This document shows, piece by piece, positions 24,970-33,278 of a DNA stretch of 64,000 bases. Where the stretch lies: positions 434,001 to 498,000 of the forward strand of contig NZ_SNWM01000003.1 of NCBI RefSeq assembly GCF_004362245.1. The letters are read 5' to 3'. This stretch comes from Pedobacter duraquae (lineage in GTDB: Bacteria; Bacteroidota; Bacteroidia; Sphingobacteriales; Sphingobacteriaceae). Positions within the stretch are counted from its first letter, which is position 1; each line of letters opens with the position of its first letter. Position numbers and translations under genes: made by a program. Below the pieces are notes generated by a model, which was not told the DNA's origin, searched no databases, and saw nothing but the letters and a program-made list of their open reading frames with translations.

Positions 24970-25695
24970 TTAAGACAATACCTCTTCTAGTACCTGGTGA
25001 GCGCGTATTTCTCCAAATGAGGCGGTGTGTAACCTGTAGAAAACCAATATTTTATCTAGTATATTCCTTCTGCTCATATTGCTCAATTTTATTTCAGATA
25101 TTTTTTCAAAAGGGGAATTTAATAGTGCTATAAAAAGAAATGCATCGTCTTTTTCGATATAATTTGAGTGAACCGGTACCCTTGAGCTAAATTCTCCTTC
25201 CTGTAAATCGAAATAGCTTTGGTCGCTCCTTGTCTGGGTGCTTGGAGCAAAACCTAGAAAGCGCGTCAATTTGAGCAAAAAGGCGAGATGAAAGTTTACA
25301 TTATTAGTTTCTGATTCGTCAAACCAGCAAATTCCATTAAAGATGAAGTCAAATAGTCGTTCGTCGGTATTCTGCTGTCTGATGCTTTTGTATAACACTT
25401 CATTCAAAAACATCACAATAGTACTCTTAATAATGTCGTAGGGGATAGATTTGAAAATAGGTGAGGGGCGCAATTCGGAAACGCGCTGTATAGTACTGTT
25501 GTTTTTATGGTAGACAATCATATCTACTAGATGCAGAGGTTGCAGCATGTTCATCCTGATCTTGGCTTTAGGCTTTTTAACACCGTTAATTAGGTACGAT
25601 TGAATGCCAAATTTTTCTGTGAAAATTTGTACCACAACGCTACTTTCGCTGTAGAGTGTTGTTTTTAAGACGATGCCACGTGTTTTATGAAGCAT
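24970..25695 (-). CDS. recO: DNA repair protein RecO
   Basis: The 241-residue protein helps RecR load RecA on gapped DNA in the RecFOR pathway. The N-terminal OB-fold is recognisable from TRGIVLKTTLYSESSVVVQIFTEKFG and YLINGVKKPKAKI, followed by the helical domain (LLKLTRFLGFAPS). As in other Bacteroidota RecO proteins I see no four-cysteine zinc cluster. Its ATG overlaps the dgkA stop by one base (TAATG), so the two are translationally coupled. Confidence 0.93.
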   Translation of the reverse strand: MLHKTRGIVLKTTLYSESSVVVQIFTEKFGIQSYLINGVKKPKAKIRMNMLQPLHLVDMIVYHKNNSTIQRVSELRPSPIFKSIPYDIIKSTIVMFLNEVLYKSIRQQNTDERLFDFIFNGICWFDESETNNVNFHLAFLLKLTRFLGFAPSTQTRSDQSYFDLQEGEFSSRVPVHSNYIEKDDAFLFIALLNSPFEKISEIKLSNMSRRNILDKILVFYRLHTASFGEIRAHQVLEEVLS

Positions 25696-26042
25696 TAGAA
25701 AATTTTTGGAAGAAAAATAGTCAGTCCAATGGCGACGGCAATAATAGCTGCAACAAGTACTGCACCGGCTGCTGCGTCTTTAACAATCCCTGCTTTCTTA
25801 TTGTATTCGGGAGAAACCAGATCTACCAGAACTTCAATCGCAGTGTTTATGAGTTCAGAAACAAGAACCATAGATATTGCAACTAGAATCCAAAGCCATT
25901 CAATGGTAGCCAACTTTAGAAATAATCCGGCCGATATCACTAGGATACAGAAAATGGTGTGAATTTTAAAATTAGGTTGCGTTTTAAAGGTGTGTCTGAT
26001 ACCCGCTGCTGCAAACCCAAAACTCTTTGTCAATCTGGACAT
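25695..26042 (-). CDS. dgkA: Diacylglycerol kinase-family protein (DgkA/undecaprenol kinase type)
   Basis: A 115-residue inner-membrane kinase with three helices. The hallmark ELINTAIEVLVDLVSPEYN and KDAAAGAVLVAA carry the conserved Glu, Asn and Lys-Asp of the active site. In many bacteria this family phosphorylates undecaprenol or diacylglycerol, recycling lipid carriers. Length is normal. It is first in a dgkA-recO unit. Confidence 0.93.
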   Translation of the reverse strand: MSRLTKSFGFAAAGIRHTFKTQPNFKIHTIFCILVISAGLFLKLATIEWLWILVAISMVLVSELINTAIEVLVDLVSPEYNKKAGIVKDAAAGAVLVAAIIAVAIGLTIFLPKIF

Positions 26043-26054
26043 ATCTTTTTATAT

Positions 26055-26062
26055 TACCTTTG
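26055..26062 (+). promoter_or_regulatory. -7 box of rlmF
   Basis: TACCTTTG matches TAnnTTTG exactly. A TTTG at 26026-26029 is a possible but rather distant -33 box (25-base gap). The ATG chosen for rlmF is 62 bases downstream. Confidence 0.5.
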
Positions 26063-26124
26063 CAGGACGCATTCGCTAAACAAAACGTTTATTGCAGTGT
26101 AAAGATAGGAACACATCTTTAAGT

Positions 26125-27027
26125 ATGGCAGAAGAAAAGAAACTTTTACACCCCAGAAATAAACACAAATCCAGGTATGATTTTGCCGCGTTGGTTAAGC
26201 ATTTGCCTGAATTACGGGATTTTGTGAAGTTAAATCCTTATGGGGACGAGTCAATAAATTTTGCAGATCCGTCGGCTGTCAAGACACTCAACAAGGCTTT
26301 ATTGAAAATGGACTATCAGATAACATTCTGGGATATTCCGGAAGGATATCTTTGTCCGCCTATTCCTGGACGGGCAGATTATGTTCATTATCTGGCAGAT
26401 GTTCTGGCTCTTGGTAACGGAGGAATAATTCCTACTGGAAAGCGTGTCAAAGTTTTAGATATAGGTACTGGTGCAAATTGCGTTTATCCAATTATCGGAC
26501 ATCAGACTTACGGTTGGAGCTTTATCGGTACCGATGTTGATAAAAAAGCAATACAATTCGCACGTAACATCGTTAGTGCCAATCCTGAATTAAGTACGGC
26601 CATACAGATCAGGTTACAGCCTAATCCAAACCATATTTTTAAGAATGTTGTTAAGTCAACTGACCGGTTTGATATAACGTTATGTAATCCGCCTTTTCAC
26701 GCTTCTGCTGAAGAAGCTGCAGCAGGTTCACTGCGGAAACTGAATAATCTCGGCAAGACGAAAAATGTATTGAATTTCGGTGGTCAACATTTCGAGTTAT
26801 GGTACCCAGGTGGCGAGGTTTCATTTATTCGGCATATGATTGAAGAGAGCCTTGAAATTGCAGACCAGTGCGTATGGTTTACCAGCCTGGTTTCAAAAAG
26901 TGCAAACCTTTCATTTATTTATACGCTACTAGAACGTGCTGGTGCGTCAAAAGTGAAGACTGTAGAAATGTCCCAGGGACAAAAGATCAGCCGGTTTGTA
27001 GCCTGGACTTTCCAGGACAAAGACTGA
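26125..27027 (+). CDS. rlmF: 23S rRNA (adenine(1618)-N6)-methyltransferase RlmF
   Basis: The enzyme transfers a methyl group from S-adenosylmethionine to N6 of A1618 in 23S rRNA. About 300 residues from the ATG at 26125 (MAEEKKLLHPRNKHKSRYDF); an in-frame TTG at 26092 would add 11 residues and is weaker. Motifs: LHPRNKHKSRYD at the start, as in RlmF; the SAM motif VLDIGTGANCVYP; FIGTDVDKKA; and the catalytic NPPF in LCNPPFHAS, then GGEVSFI. It diverges from dgkA. Confidence 0.94.
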   Translation: MAEEKKLLHPRNKHKSRYDFAALVKHLPELRDFVKLNPYGDESINFADPSAVKTLNKALLKMDYQITFWDIPEGYLCPPIPGRADYVHYLADVLALGNGGIIPTGKRVKVLDIGTGANCVYPIIGHQTYGWSFIGTDVDKKAIQFARNIVSANPELSTAIQIRLQPNPNHIFKNVVKSTDRFDITLCNPPFHASAEEAAAGSLRKLNNLGKTKNVLNFGGQHFELWYPGGEVSFIRHMIEESLEIADQCVWFTSLVSKSANLSFIYTLLERAGASKVKTVEMSQGQKISRFVAWTFQDKD

Positions 27028-27045
27028 TTCGCGAAGCGTTGCTAA

Positions 27046-27098
27046 TGTTGTAATAGTAATTTAGATACAACATTGTCTTAATGTAGTCTTGCTACATT
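27046..27098. repeat. Two small inverted repeats before the phosphatase gene
   Basis: TGTTGTA (27046-27052) is complementary to TACAACA (27066-27072). Next to it AATGTAG (27080-27086) is complementary to CTACATT (27092-27098) with loop TCTTG. No U-run follows, so they look more like operators or leader structure than a terminator. Confidence 0.45.
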
Positions 27099-27120
27099 CG
27101 TGAGTTAAGTATTGACCATT

Positions 27121-27933
27121 ATGAGATTTAAATTTTTTGTATATATCGCTGCTTTTACAGCGATACAGTCTGCTCAGGCAGCCGTAGTAGACACTTCGCG
27201 TCTTGTCCCTGTAACCGGGGCGACCAATTTCAGAGATCTTGGTGGTTATGAAACAAAACAGGGGACACACGTTAAGTGGGGAAAATTGTTTAGGTCGGGA
27301 GAGATTAGCAGGCTAACGGATGCAGACTTAAGTTTATTGGAAAAGAAACATCTCAACTATGTGGTTGATTTTCGCAGTAATGATGAAGTTGCGAGGGCTA
27401 AAGATCGCTTGCCCGCACACGCTGAATATTTACAACTTCCTGCTGGTAGCGAAAACCTGAACAGTTTCATGACGTTAATTCCGAAACTGAATTCTGCTGA
27501 TTCGTTGATGACGTCTTTTTATAGCCATACTGAGCATTTGAAAGCAAAATACCAGCCATTTTTTAAGGCATTGTTAGCGCTTCCTGATACCTCTTCCCTA
27601 TTGTTCCATTGCACTGCAGGCAAAGACCGTACGGGAATTGGTGCTGCACTGTTACTTTATACGCTTGGCGTCCCTGATGAAGTAATTCTTCAAGACTATC
27701 TTGCCAGTAATGCGTACAGGAAGGAAGAAAACGAGAAAATGGTTGCTGGAATGGTTCAAATGGGTATTAAAGAGCAGGTTGCAAAAGACATGGCAGGTGT
27801 GAAAGCTGAATACCTGGCTGCTACTTATAATGCAATTGTTAAAGACTATGGGAGCATAGACGCTTTTATGACTGGTCAAATAGGCCTTTCAGCATCAGAT
27901 ATTGCAGTGCTGAAAAAGAAATACACAAAATAA
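27121..27933 (+). CDS. Secreted tyrosine-protein phosphatase (Y_phosphatase3 type)
   Basis: About 270 residues. A signal peptide MRFKFFVYIAAFTAIQSAQA precedes the domain. TGATNFRDLGGYETKQG is the family opening motif, and the P-loop HCTAGKDRTG (Cys about 164, Arg about 170) is the CX5R active site. The C-terminal helices match the tyrosine/serine phosphatase family that includes IphP and lipid phosphatases such as LipA of Listeria. With a signal peptide it acts in the periplasm, possibly on phosphoinositides or phosphosugars as well as phosphotyrosine. The ATG at 27121 is preferred to the TTG at 27112. Confidence 0.9.
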   Translation: MRFKFFVYIAAFTAIQSAQAAVVDTSRLVPVTGATNFRDLGGYETKQGTHVKWGKLFRSGEISRLTDADLSLLEKKHLNYVVDFRSNDEVARAKDRLPAHAEYLQLPAGSENLNSFMTLIPKLNSADSLMTSFYSHTEHLKAKYQPFFKALLALPDTSSLLFHCTAGKDRTGIGAALLLYTLGVPDEVILQDYLASNAYRKEENEKMVAGMVQMGIKEQVAKDMAGVKAEYLAATYNAIVKDYGSIDAFMTGQIGLSASDIAVLKKKYTK

Positions 27934-27950
27934 TCAAGGCTAGATTTGAC

Positions 27951-27990
27951 AAAAAAAAAGCGATCTTCAAATCTGAAGACCGCTTTTTTT
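27951..27990. terminator. Bidirectional terminator between the phosphatase and DUF2130 genes
   Basis: AAAAAAAGCGATCTTCA pairs with TGAAGACCGCTTTTTTT, one mismatch, loop AATC. It serves both convergent genes; it overlaps the DUF2130 stop by two bases. Confidence 0.92.
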
Positions 27991-29314
27991 ATAAGCCAAG
28001 TAAGAGTGGGTCGTCTTCTTCATCATCAGTAAGGCTCAATTGTATGCTGTCTGTGCCTGCTATACCTTCGATTGAGCCCCGAATATGTGCCGCATTAAGC
28101 ATTACTTTCTCCAATTGTTTTTCTCTTGCTTTCCATAATTTTTCCATTGCGTCACGCTCCCTTTGAATAGATAACTTCATGCTCATAAAGCCTTCACGAA
28201 TAGCTTTCCATTGTTCGGAGAATTCGTTGCTGGTTAAGTAATCATATAACATGTGCATTTTGTCGCCGCGGTTCTCCTGAGATTTCGCTGCACTGAATAA
28301 CTTTACAATACCATCCCGCAGGATATACGATACGGCTTTGACTTCGTCAAATGAACAAATCCATACACCGTCTTTTTCTCCGAAGCAATCCATTCCTTTC
28401 GGGTATGCCTGGGTAACAATAACGGCTACATCGACGCCCATGCTGCGCATGTCTTTTTTTAGTTTCTCAATCCATTCCATGGAAAAGTCCTTGGTACGCT
28501 TGCTCTCGTAAATGATTTTGCCGCAATCCTGACCAAATTGATTACGGATGTGATGCACACAGTCTGCGCCGCGGACCCCTTTACCAACTTCTGTGATTAA
28601 ATCAAATGGAAAAGCGTTACGAAGTAATTCTTCTAAAATGAGTTCCTGAACTTCTCCCTGCAACTGCATGGATCCTTGTTCTGCCTTGCGTTTCATTTCT
28701 TCAGCAAGCTTCTTCTGGTCATCCAGCTGCTTTTCCAGTTCTTTTACGCGTAACTGGTGTTCGGTATCCTTAATGTTGTTTTTTTCAAGTTCCTGTTTCC
28801 TGATCTGCTCTACCAGCTCCGCGCGTTGCTCTTGTAAAGTACGTTGGATTTTTAACTCCATTTCTTCCTCCTTCAGTTTCATCTGCTCTTCCTTCCGCAA
28901 AAAGTCTAATTCCTTAGCCCGTGCGAGTTTTAGCTTTTCTTCATTGTCTTTAACAGTGGTGTCTAGAAGCTGCAGTTTATTCTCGAAGTCAGTAGATATT
29001 CTCTTGTGCAGACTTTGTTCTAATTCTGTCTGTAGTTGTTTTTTTTCTGCGGCAAGCTTTTGTTCATAAGCTTGTTCGCGTGCCTTTTGTTGTTGCTCAT
29101 AAGCTTGCTCACGTGTCTTTTGCTGTTGCTCAAACTGTTGTTCCTGCTGCTTCTGTAAATGGTTAAGCTCAGTAAGTTTCTTATTATATTCCTCGTCTTT
29201 TTGTTTGGTAAAAGAAACCATCTTTTCCCGTAGGTCTTTTTTGTATTCTTCTGCCATAACTTCTTCTATAGGGAAGGTATGAGCGCAGTTGGGGCATTTT
29301 ATTTCTGTAGACAT
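27989..29314 (-). CDS. DUF2130-family coiled-coil protein
   Basis: About 441 residues from the ATG at 29314 (MSTEIKCPNCAHTFPIEEV); the frame is open further upstream but that segment overlaps the next gene and the promoter at 29333. A short zinc-finger-like CPNC leads into a long Q/E/K-rich coiled coil (about 25-215) with imperfect repeats (REQAYEQQQKA). The C-terminal DUF2130 domain (about 215-400: LRNAFPFDLITEVGKGVRGADCVHHI, GKIIYESKRTKDFS) has a restriction-endonuclease-like look (E-x-K). Function is not established; the nuclease idea is inference. Confidence 0.88.
   Translation of the reverse strand: MSTEIKCPNCAHTFPIEEVMAEEYKKDLREKMVSFTKQKDEEYNKKLTELNHLQKQQEQQFEQQQKTREQAYEQQQKAREQAYEQKLAAEKKQLQTELEQSLHKRISTDFENKLQLLDTTVKDNEEKLKLARAKELDFLRKEEQMKLKEEEMELKIQRTLQEQRAELVEQIRKQELEKNNIKDTEHQLRVKELEKQLDDQKKLAEEMKRKAEQGSMQLQGEVQELILEELLRNAFPFDLITEVGKGVRGADCVHHIRNQFGQDCGKIIYESKRTKDFSMEWIEKLKKDMRSMGVDVAVIVTQAYPKGMDCFGEKDGVWICSFDEVKAVSYILRDGIVKLFSAAKSQENRGDKMHMLYDYLTSNEFSEQWKAIREGFMSMKLSIQRERDAMEKLWKAREKQLEKVMLNAAHIRGSIEGIAGTDSIQLSLTDDEEDDPLLLGL
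29056..29125 (-). repeat. Imperfect in-frame tandem repeat in the coiled coil of the DUF2130 protein
   Basis: The motif encoding EQQQKxREQAY is repeated twice or more with scattered base changes. It is coding and in frame, so copy number could vary without breaking the protein. Confidence 0.7.
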
Positions 29315-29332
29315 AGATTGCTTGTGGGAATA

Positions 29333-29340
29333 CAAATATA
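29333..29340 (-). promoter_or_regulatory. -7 box of the DUF2130 gene
   Basis: On the minus strand TATATTTG matches TAnnTTTG exactly, 18 bases before the ATG at 29314. It supports that start. Confidence 0.55.
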
Positions 29341-29351
29341 ATCTAAATTGC

Positions 29352-30323
29352 TCATTTATCTTCAGGGCAGCGTCTCGTAAACAGGGGAACCTCATCTACA
29401 GTAAAATCCGCCTTCGATTTAATTGGTTTTATTGCATCAAATACATAAATGATATTCGTTTGGTTAAAGGCATTGTCACTTTTTTTATGTTCTTCGCCTT
29501 CTGTATAGTTTAACGGACTGATCCACGCATTTTTCTTTTTATTATAAGTATAGTTGCGATTGTCTTTTTTTACATCTCCACGTTCATAACTACCGTAATA
29601 TGGATTAAACTGAACCTCCTGCGGATTAAGCTCAATGTGCTGAAAGGAATTGAGCATTTCCAGGTCTTCTTTTTTTGTTGGGAGTGGCTTTTTTAGTGTA
29701 ATCACGTCCCCGGCGAATTGCAGTCCCCCCTTTTTTACTTCAGCTTTAAATGGGCGATAACTGCGCGCGGGGGTATAATAGTAGGCAATAAAATCATTGT
29801 ACCCACTGCTATTTGAAAAACTATAAGTGTCTTGTAAAATTGCTGAGGCACCTTCTCGTTGATAAAGTCTGTTAGTAAAAGCGATTTGGGACTGCATGCC
29901 CTTAAATTTCATCAGATTTGGAAAATCAACACAGTTAGCGTCAGGATTAAACACGCGCTTCATCACATCATGGGCGCCCTGTTTCCTGCCTAGACTGATA
30001 AAAGTATCATCATCATTGAAGGCCATAAGCGCTATCCTAGTGCTATCTGTAAGATCTGGATTGTGCCGACCATATAATGCAAATGTTTGGGGAGCAGCGG
30101 TTGGAGTGAAAATAACCTGATCCTTCTCCATCTTCCAGGTACCTACTACTCCTCCGCCAAAAAATATAATAGCAAAGGTATGGTCTTTAAGGACGAATAG
30201 ATCGGCAAATCCCTGCGGGTCGCCATGTTGTCCGCGGTCATATGTTCCATAGATATCTGTATCTATTTGAGCATATCCGTAAAGCGAGCTCACCATTAGC
30301 AACGCGAATAAAAGGTTTTTCAT
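29352..30323 (-). CDS. Secreted protein of unknown function
   Basis: A 323-residue protein with a signal peptide MKNLLFALLMVSSLYGYAQ. The mature part begins DIYGTYDRGQHGDPQGFADLFVLKDHTF and has a beta-rich look (GGGVVGTWKMEKDQVIF), somewhat like the lipocalin-type secreted proteins of Bacteroidota; the second half is Lys-rich. I do not recognise a family. It stands divergent to the TonB-dependent receptor gene and 37 bases before the DUF2130 start. Confidence 0.8.
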   Translation of the reverse strand: MKNLLFALLMVSSLYGYAQIDTDIYGTYDRGQHGDPQGFADLFVLKDHTFAIIFFGGGVVGTWKMEKDQVIFTPTAAPQTFALYGRHNPDLTDSTRIALMAFNDDDTFISLGRKQGAHDVMKRVFNPDANCVDFPNLMKFKGMQSQIAFTNRLYQREGASAILQDTYSFSNSSGYNDFIAYYYTPARSYRPFKAEVKKGGLQFAGDVITLKKPLPTKKEDLEMLNSFQHIELNPQEVQFNPYYGSYERGDVKKDNRNYTYNKKKNAWISPLNYTEGEEHKKSDNAFNQTNIIYVFDAIKPIKSKADFTVDEVPLFTRRCPEDK

Positions 30324-30407
30324 GTAAGAATTTCTATTAGTCTTGCAAAGATTGATCCACAGCTAAGCCCGATAAAAATAGTTTCATTTAGATAATCGTC
30401 AAATTAT

Positions 30408-30437
30408 ATTTAGATTGGTCTAAATATTGTATGTTTG
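30408..30437 (+). promoter_or_regulatory. Receptor promoter with perfect 7-4-7 palindrome
   Basis: ATTTAGA-TTGG-TCTAAAT at 30408-30425 is a perfect inverted repeat. The -7 box TATGTTTG (30430-30437) follows after 4 bases, so the palindrome occupies the spacer and part of the expected -33 region. This is the classic place for a repressor. The TTTAG/CTAAA half-sites resemble those of DtxR-family metal regulators; that assignment is inference. Confidence 0.6.
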
Positions 30438-30461
30438 CTTTCTGAAAATATTATTTGATAT

Positions 30462-32534
30462 ATGAAAATAACATATACGCTATTCGTTACATTGATGATG
30501 ATTGCCCATACGGGCGTTGCTCAAGTGATACCAACAAACGGGACAATTAAGCCAGATAGCAGTATCCATAAGGAGAACGACTTGAATGAAGTTGTTGTGT
30601 CGGGTACACTGAAGCCTGTGCGAAAATTAGAGAGTCCCGTGCCGGTGGAGGTATATAGCCAAGCATTTTTTCGTAAAAATCCGACACCAAGCATTTTTGA
30701 TGCTTTGCAAAATGTAAACGGAGTGCGGCCACAACTTAACTGCAATATTTGTAATACAGGCGACATTCATATTAATGGTTTGGAGGGACCATATACAATG
30801 GTTTTAATCGATGGAATGCCAATTGTAAGTAGTTTATCCACCGTTTATGGCCTATCTGGCATCCCTAATGCGATTGTTGAGCAAATAGAGATTGTTAAAG
30901 GGCCAGCATCATCAATTTATGGCAGCGAAGCGGTTGGCGGATTGATCAATATCATCACTAAGAGTCCTGAGAAATCGGATAAATTAACGGTAGATATCTT
31001 TGCTACAAGTTATAAGGAGCTAAATACTGATTTTTCTTTGAAAAGTAAGATTGGCAGTCGCATAACTGTCTTGAGCGGGATAAACTATTTTAAATTTGGA
31101 AATGTAGTAGATCATAACCATGATAATTTTACTGACATAACCTTACAAGATAGAATTTCATTTTTCCAAAAATGGAGTATTAAACGTAAGCACCAGCGTG
31201 CATTTACTATCGCAGGTCGCTATGTGTATGAAGATCGCTGGGGTGGGGAAACGAATTGGAACAAGTCTTACCGTGGTGGAGATCAGGTTTATGGAGAAAG
31301 TATTTATACAAAAAGGGCAGAACTTATCGGGAACTACCAATTGCCCGTTCAGGAAAAGATGTTTCTGTCATTCTCTTTAACCAACCATAATCAGGATAGT
31401 CGCTATGGAACTGTGTCTTATATTGCCCAGCAGAAGATAGCTTTTGCGCAGCTAATCTGGGATAAGCAAGTTGAGAATCACGACTTGTTATTTGGCCTGG
31501 CGTCAAGATATACATATTACGATGACAATACACCGGCAACGGCGCATGCGGATAAGGTTTTTTTACCTGGTGCATTTATCCAGGACGAAATTAAGATTGG
31601 AGAAAAACATAAATTGCTTACTGGATTGCGATACGACTACAATTCTGTACACGGTAATATTATCACTCCCAGAGTAGCTTATAAATATGCTATTGACGAT
31701 GAAAATATATTGCGCCTAAATGCGGGTACGGGATTTAGAGTTGTCAATATTTTTACAGAAGATCATGCTGCGTTGACTGGCGCGCGTGATGTTGTGATCG
31801 CAAATGCGCTTAAACCTGAAAAAACTTATAACGTAAATCTGAATTACCTAAAGAAGATTTATACAGAAGATGCAACTTTTATTGGTCTGGACGGTTCAGC
31901 TTTTTACACTTATTTTAACAACAGGATTATTGGTGATTTTGATACCAATCCAAATCAGATTGTTTACGACAATTTGGATGGATACGCCATTAGCAAAGGG
32001 ATCAGTGCAAATATCGATATCACCTTTATCAATGGACTAAAGTTTATATTAGGAGGAACATATCAAGATGTGTCTACTGTAAAGAATGGCGTAAAAAGTC
32101 AGCAAATATTAACCGAGAAAATTTCAGGTACCTGGGCAATTTCTTATTTGTTTAAACCCGTCAAACTGAGTTTAGATTATACAGGCAACGTCTACGGTAA
32201 AATGCGGCTCCCCTTACTGGGGCCGTTAGATCCGAGACCACAATATTCTCCAGTATGGAGCATACAGAATATTCAATTTACCTATAAAGGTCTTAAAGCA
32301 ATTGAGGTATATGGTGGTGTGAAGAATCTGCTAAATTGGACACCAAACAAGGGAACACCATTTCTAATAGCAGGTGCTAATGATCCATTTGATAAAAATG
32401 TCCAATTTAACGGAGCCGGGCAGGTTGTTGCAACGCCCGGCAATCCATACGCACTTACTTTTGATCCAAATTATGTTTATGGACCGAATCAAGGTATTAG
32501 AGGCTTTTTTGGAATAAGATATACGCTAAAGTAA
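30462..32534 (+). CDS. TonB-dependent outer-membrane receptor (iron/haem/siderophore type)
   Basis: A 690-residue receptor. A signal peptide MKITYTLFVTLMMIAHTGVAQ is followed by a TonB-box-like NEVVVSGT, a plug domain (about 60-170: VRPQLNCNICNTGDIHINGLEGP split, MVLIDGMPIVSSLS, VEIVKGPASSIYGSEAVGGLINIITK) and a 22-strand-type barrel ending FFGIRYTLK. It lacks the carboxypeptidase-like and SusC signatures, so it belongs to the classical siderophore/vitamin/haem receptors. A CxxC pair in the plug (CNIC) is notable. The palindrome in its promoter fits metal control. Its stop abuts that of the convergent ECF sigma gene. Confidence 0.92.
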   Translation: MKITYTLFVTLMMIAHTGVAQVIPTNGTIKPDSSIHKENDLNEVVVSGTLKPVRKLESPVPVEVYSQAFFRKNPTPSIFDALQNVNGVRPQLNCNICNTGDIHINGLEGPYTMVLIDGMPIVSSLSTVYGLSGIPNAIVEQIEIVKGPASSIYGSEAVGGLINIITKSPEKSDKLTVDIFATSYKELNTDFSLKSKIGSRITVLSGINYFKFGNVVDHNHDNFTDITLQDRISFFQKWSIKRKHQRAFTIAGRYVYEDRWGGETNWNKSYRGGDQVYGESIYTKRAELIGNYQLPVQEKMFLSFSLTNHNQDSRYGTVSYIAQQKIAFAQLIWDKQVENHDLLFGLASRYTYYDDNTPATAHADKVFLPGAFIQDEIKIGEKHKLLTGLRYDYNSVHGNIITPRVAYKYAIDDENILRLNAGTGFRVVNIFTEDHAALTGARDVVIANALKPEKTYNVNLNYLKKIYTEDATFIGLDGSAFYTYFNNRIIGDFDTNPNQIVYDNLDGYAISKGISANIDITFINGLKFILGGTYQDVSTVKNGVKSQQILTEKISGTWAISYLFKPVKLSLDYTGNVYGKMRLPLLGPLDPRPQYSPVWSIQNIQFTYKGLKAIEVYGGVKNLLNWTPNKGTPFLIAGANDPFDKNVQFNGAGQVVATPGNPYALTFDPNYVYGPNQGIRGFFGIRYTLK

Positions 32535-33068
32535 CTAGGCTACGCGTTCCTGAGAGTCTACAAATTTTGAATAAACTCGCAGTTGTTTTTTCAACAATTG
32601 ACGAGCTACATGAATGCGAGTTTTGACAGTGCCAATAGGAATCTGAAGTTCATCAGCGATCTCATGATATTTGAATCCTTCGAAATATTTGATGAATGGG
32701 GTATAATATTCTGGTTGCAGTTTTTCGAGTGCTTTGTAGATATCATCCATCACAAATTTACCTTCGCTGTTATTTAACGTAGCACTTAAAAAAAGTTTGT
32801 CGGAAGTAAGGTCATCAGTGACAGTCATAATAGCCGTAGTTTTTGCAGATTTTCTATAACTATTTATAAACGTGTTACGCATAATAGTATATAGCCATGC
32901 TTTTAGATTTGTGCCTTCTTTAAATTGACTGGAGTAATTGATTGCTTTAAGCATTGTATCCTGGAACAGGTCGTTTGCATCTTCGGAATCCCGGGTAAAT
33001 GAAAATGCAAATGCGTATAAGGAATCTTTATGACTGAAGATGTTGAGGTTGAAGGCTTGTGAATCCAT
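32535..33068 (-). CDS. ECF-family RNA polymerase sigma factor
   Basis: A 177-residue sigma-70 family protein with region 2 (YAFAFSFTRDSEDANDLFQDTMLKA, KAWLYTIMRNTFINSYRK) and region 4 (LEKLQPEYYTPFIKYFEGFKYHEIAD through IPIGTVKTRIHVAR). There is no FecR gene next to it, so it is of the stand-alone Bacteroidota type (ECF without adjacent anti-sigma). A near-perfect inverted repeat ends just before its start codon and may control its translation. Confidence 0.94.
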   Translation of the reverse strand: MDSQAFNLNIFSHKDSLYAFAFSFTRDSEDANDLFQDTMLKAINYSSQFKEGTNLKAWLYTIMRNTFINSYRKSAKTTAIMTVTDDLTSDKLFLSATLNNSEGKFVMDDIYKALEKLQPEYYTPFIKYFEGFKYHEIADELQIPIGTVKTRIHVARQLLKKQLRVYSKFVDSQERVA

Positions 33069-33072
33069 TGTT

Positions 33073-33102
33073 TATTTGTTTTCTATGATAGATAAACAAA
33101 TA
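33073..33102 (-). promoter_or_regulatory. Extended inverted repeat directly before the ECF sigma start
   Basis: TATTTGTTT (33073-33081) is complementary to AAACAAATA (33094-33102), and inside it TCTAT-G-ATAGA pairs too, giving a 14-bp stem with one bulge. On the mRNA the stem ends 4 bases before the AUG at 33068. Such a hairpin could hide the ribosome site or act as an operator. Confidence 0.55.
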
Positions 33103-33278
33103 CTTGCAATTGATGTACCAAAATGTGATTCAAGGCGGTTTAAGCGCCTGTACAGACATTTTAAAAAAGCGGCACTAAATTTAGGTAGGCGTACAGAATT
33201 GTCAATTTGTAGAGTAAAGCCGAATGAGGCATCATTTTTTAGGTCAGTATTTATGTTTTTTTAATTTAACTTTATGGC

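Noticed and set aside
28668..29069. 133-codon Ser/Phe/Cys-rich frame on the plus strand
   Set aside because: Mirror image of the Lys/Glu-rich coiled coil of the DUF2130 gene on the minus strand.
29056..29125. Repeat array resembling a short CRISPR or minisatellite
   Set aside because: It is in frame in a coiled-coil gene, the units vary, there are no spacers and no cas genes nearby.
32535..33068. Treating the ECF sigma factor as the partner of the FecR protein at the left edge
   Set aside because: They are more than 31 kb apart; the cognate sigma gene of a FecR is normally directly upstream, which here is outside the window.
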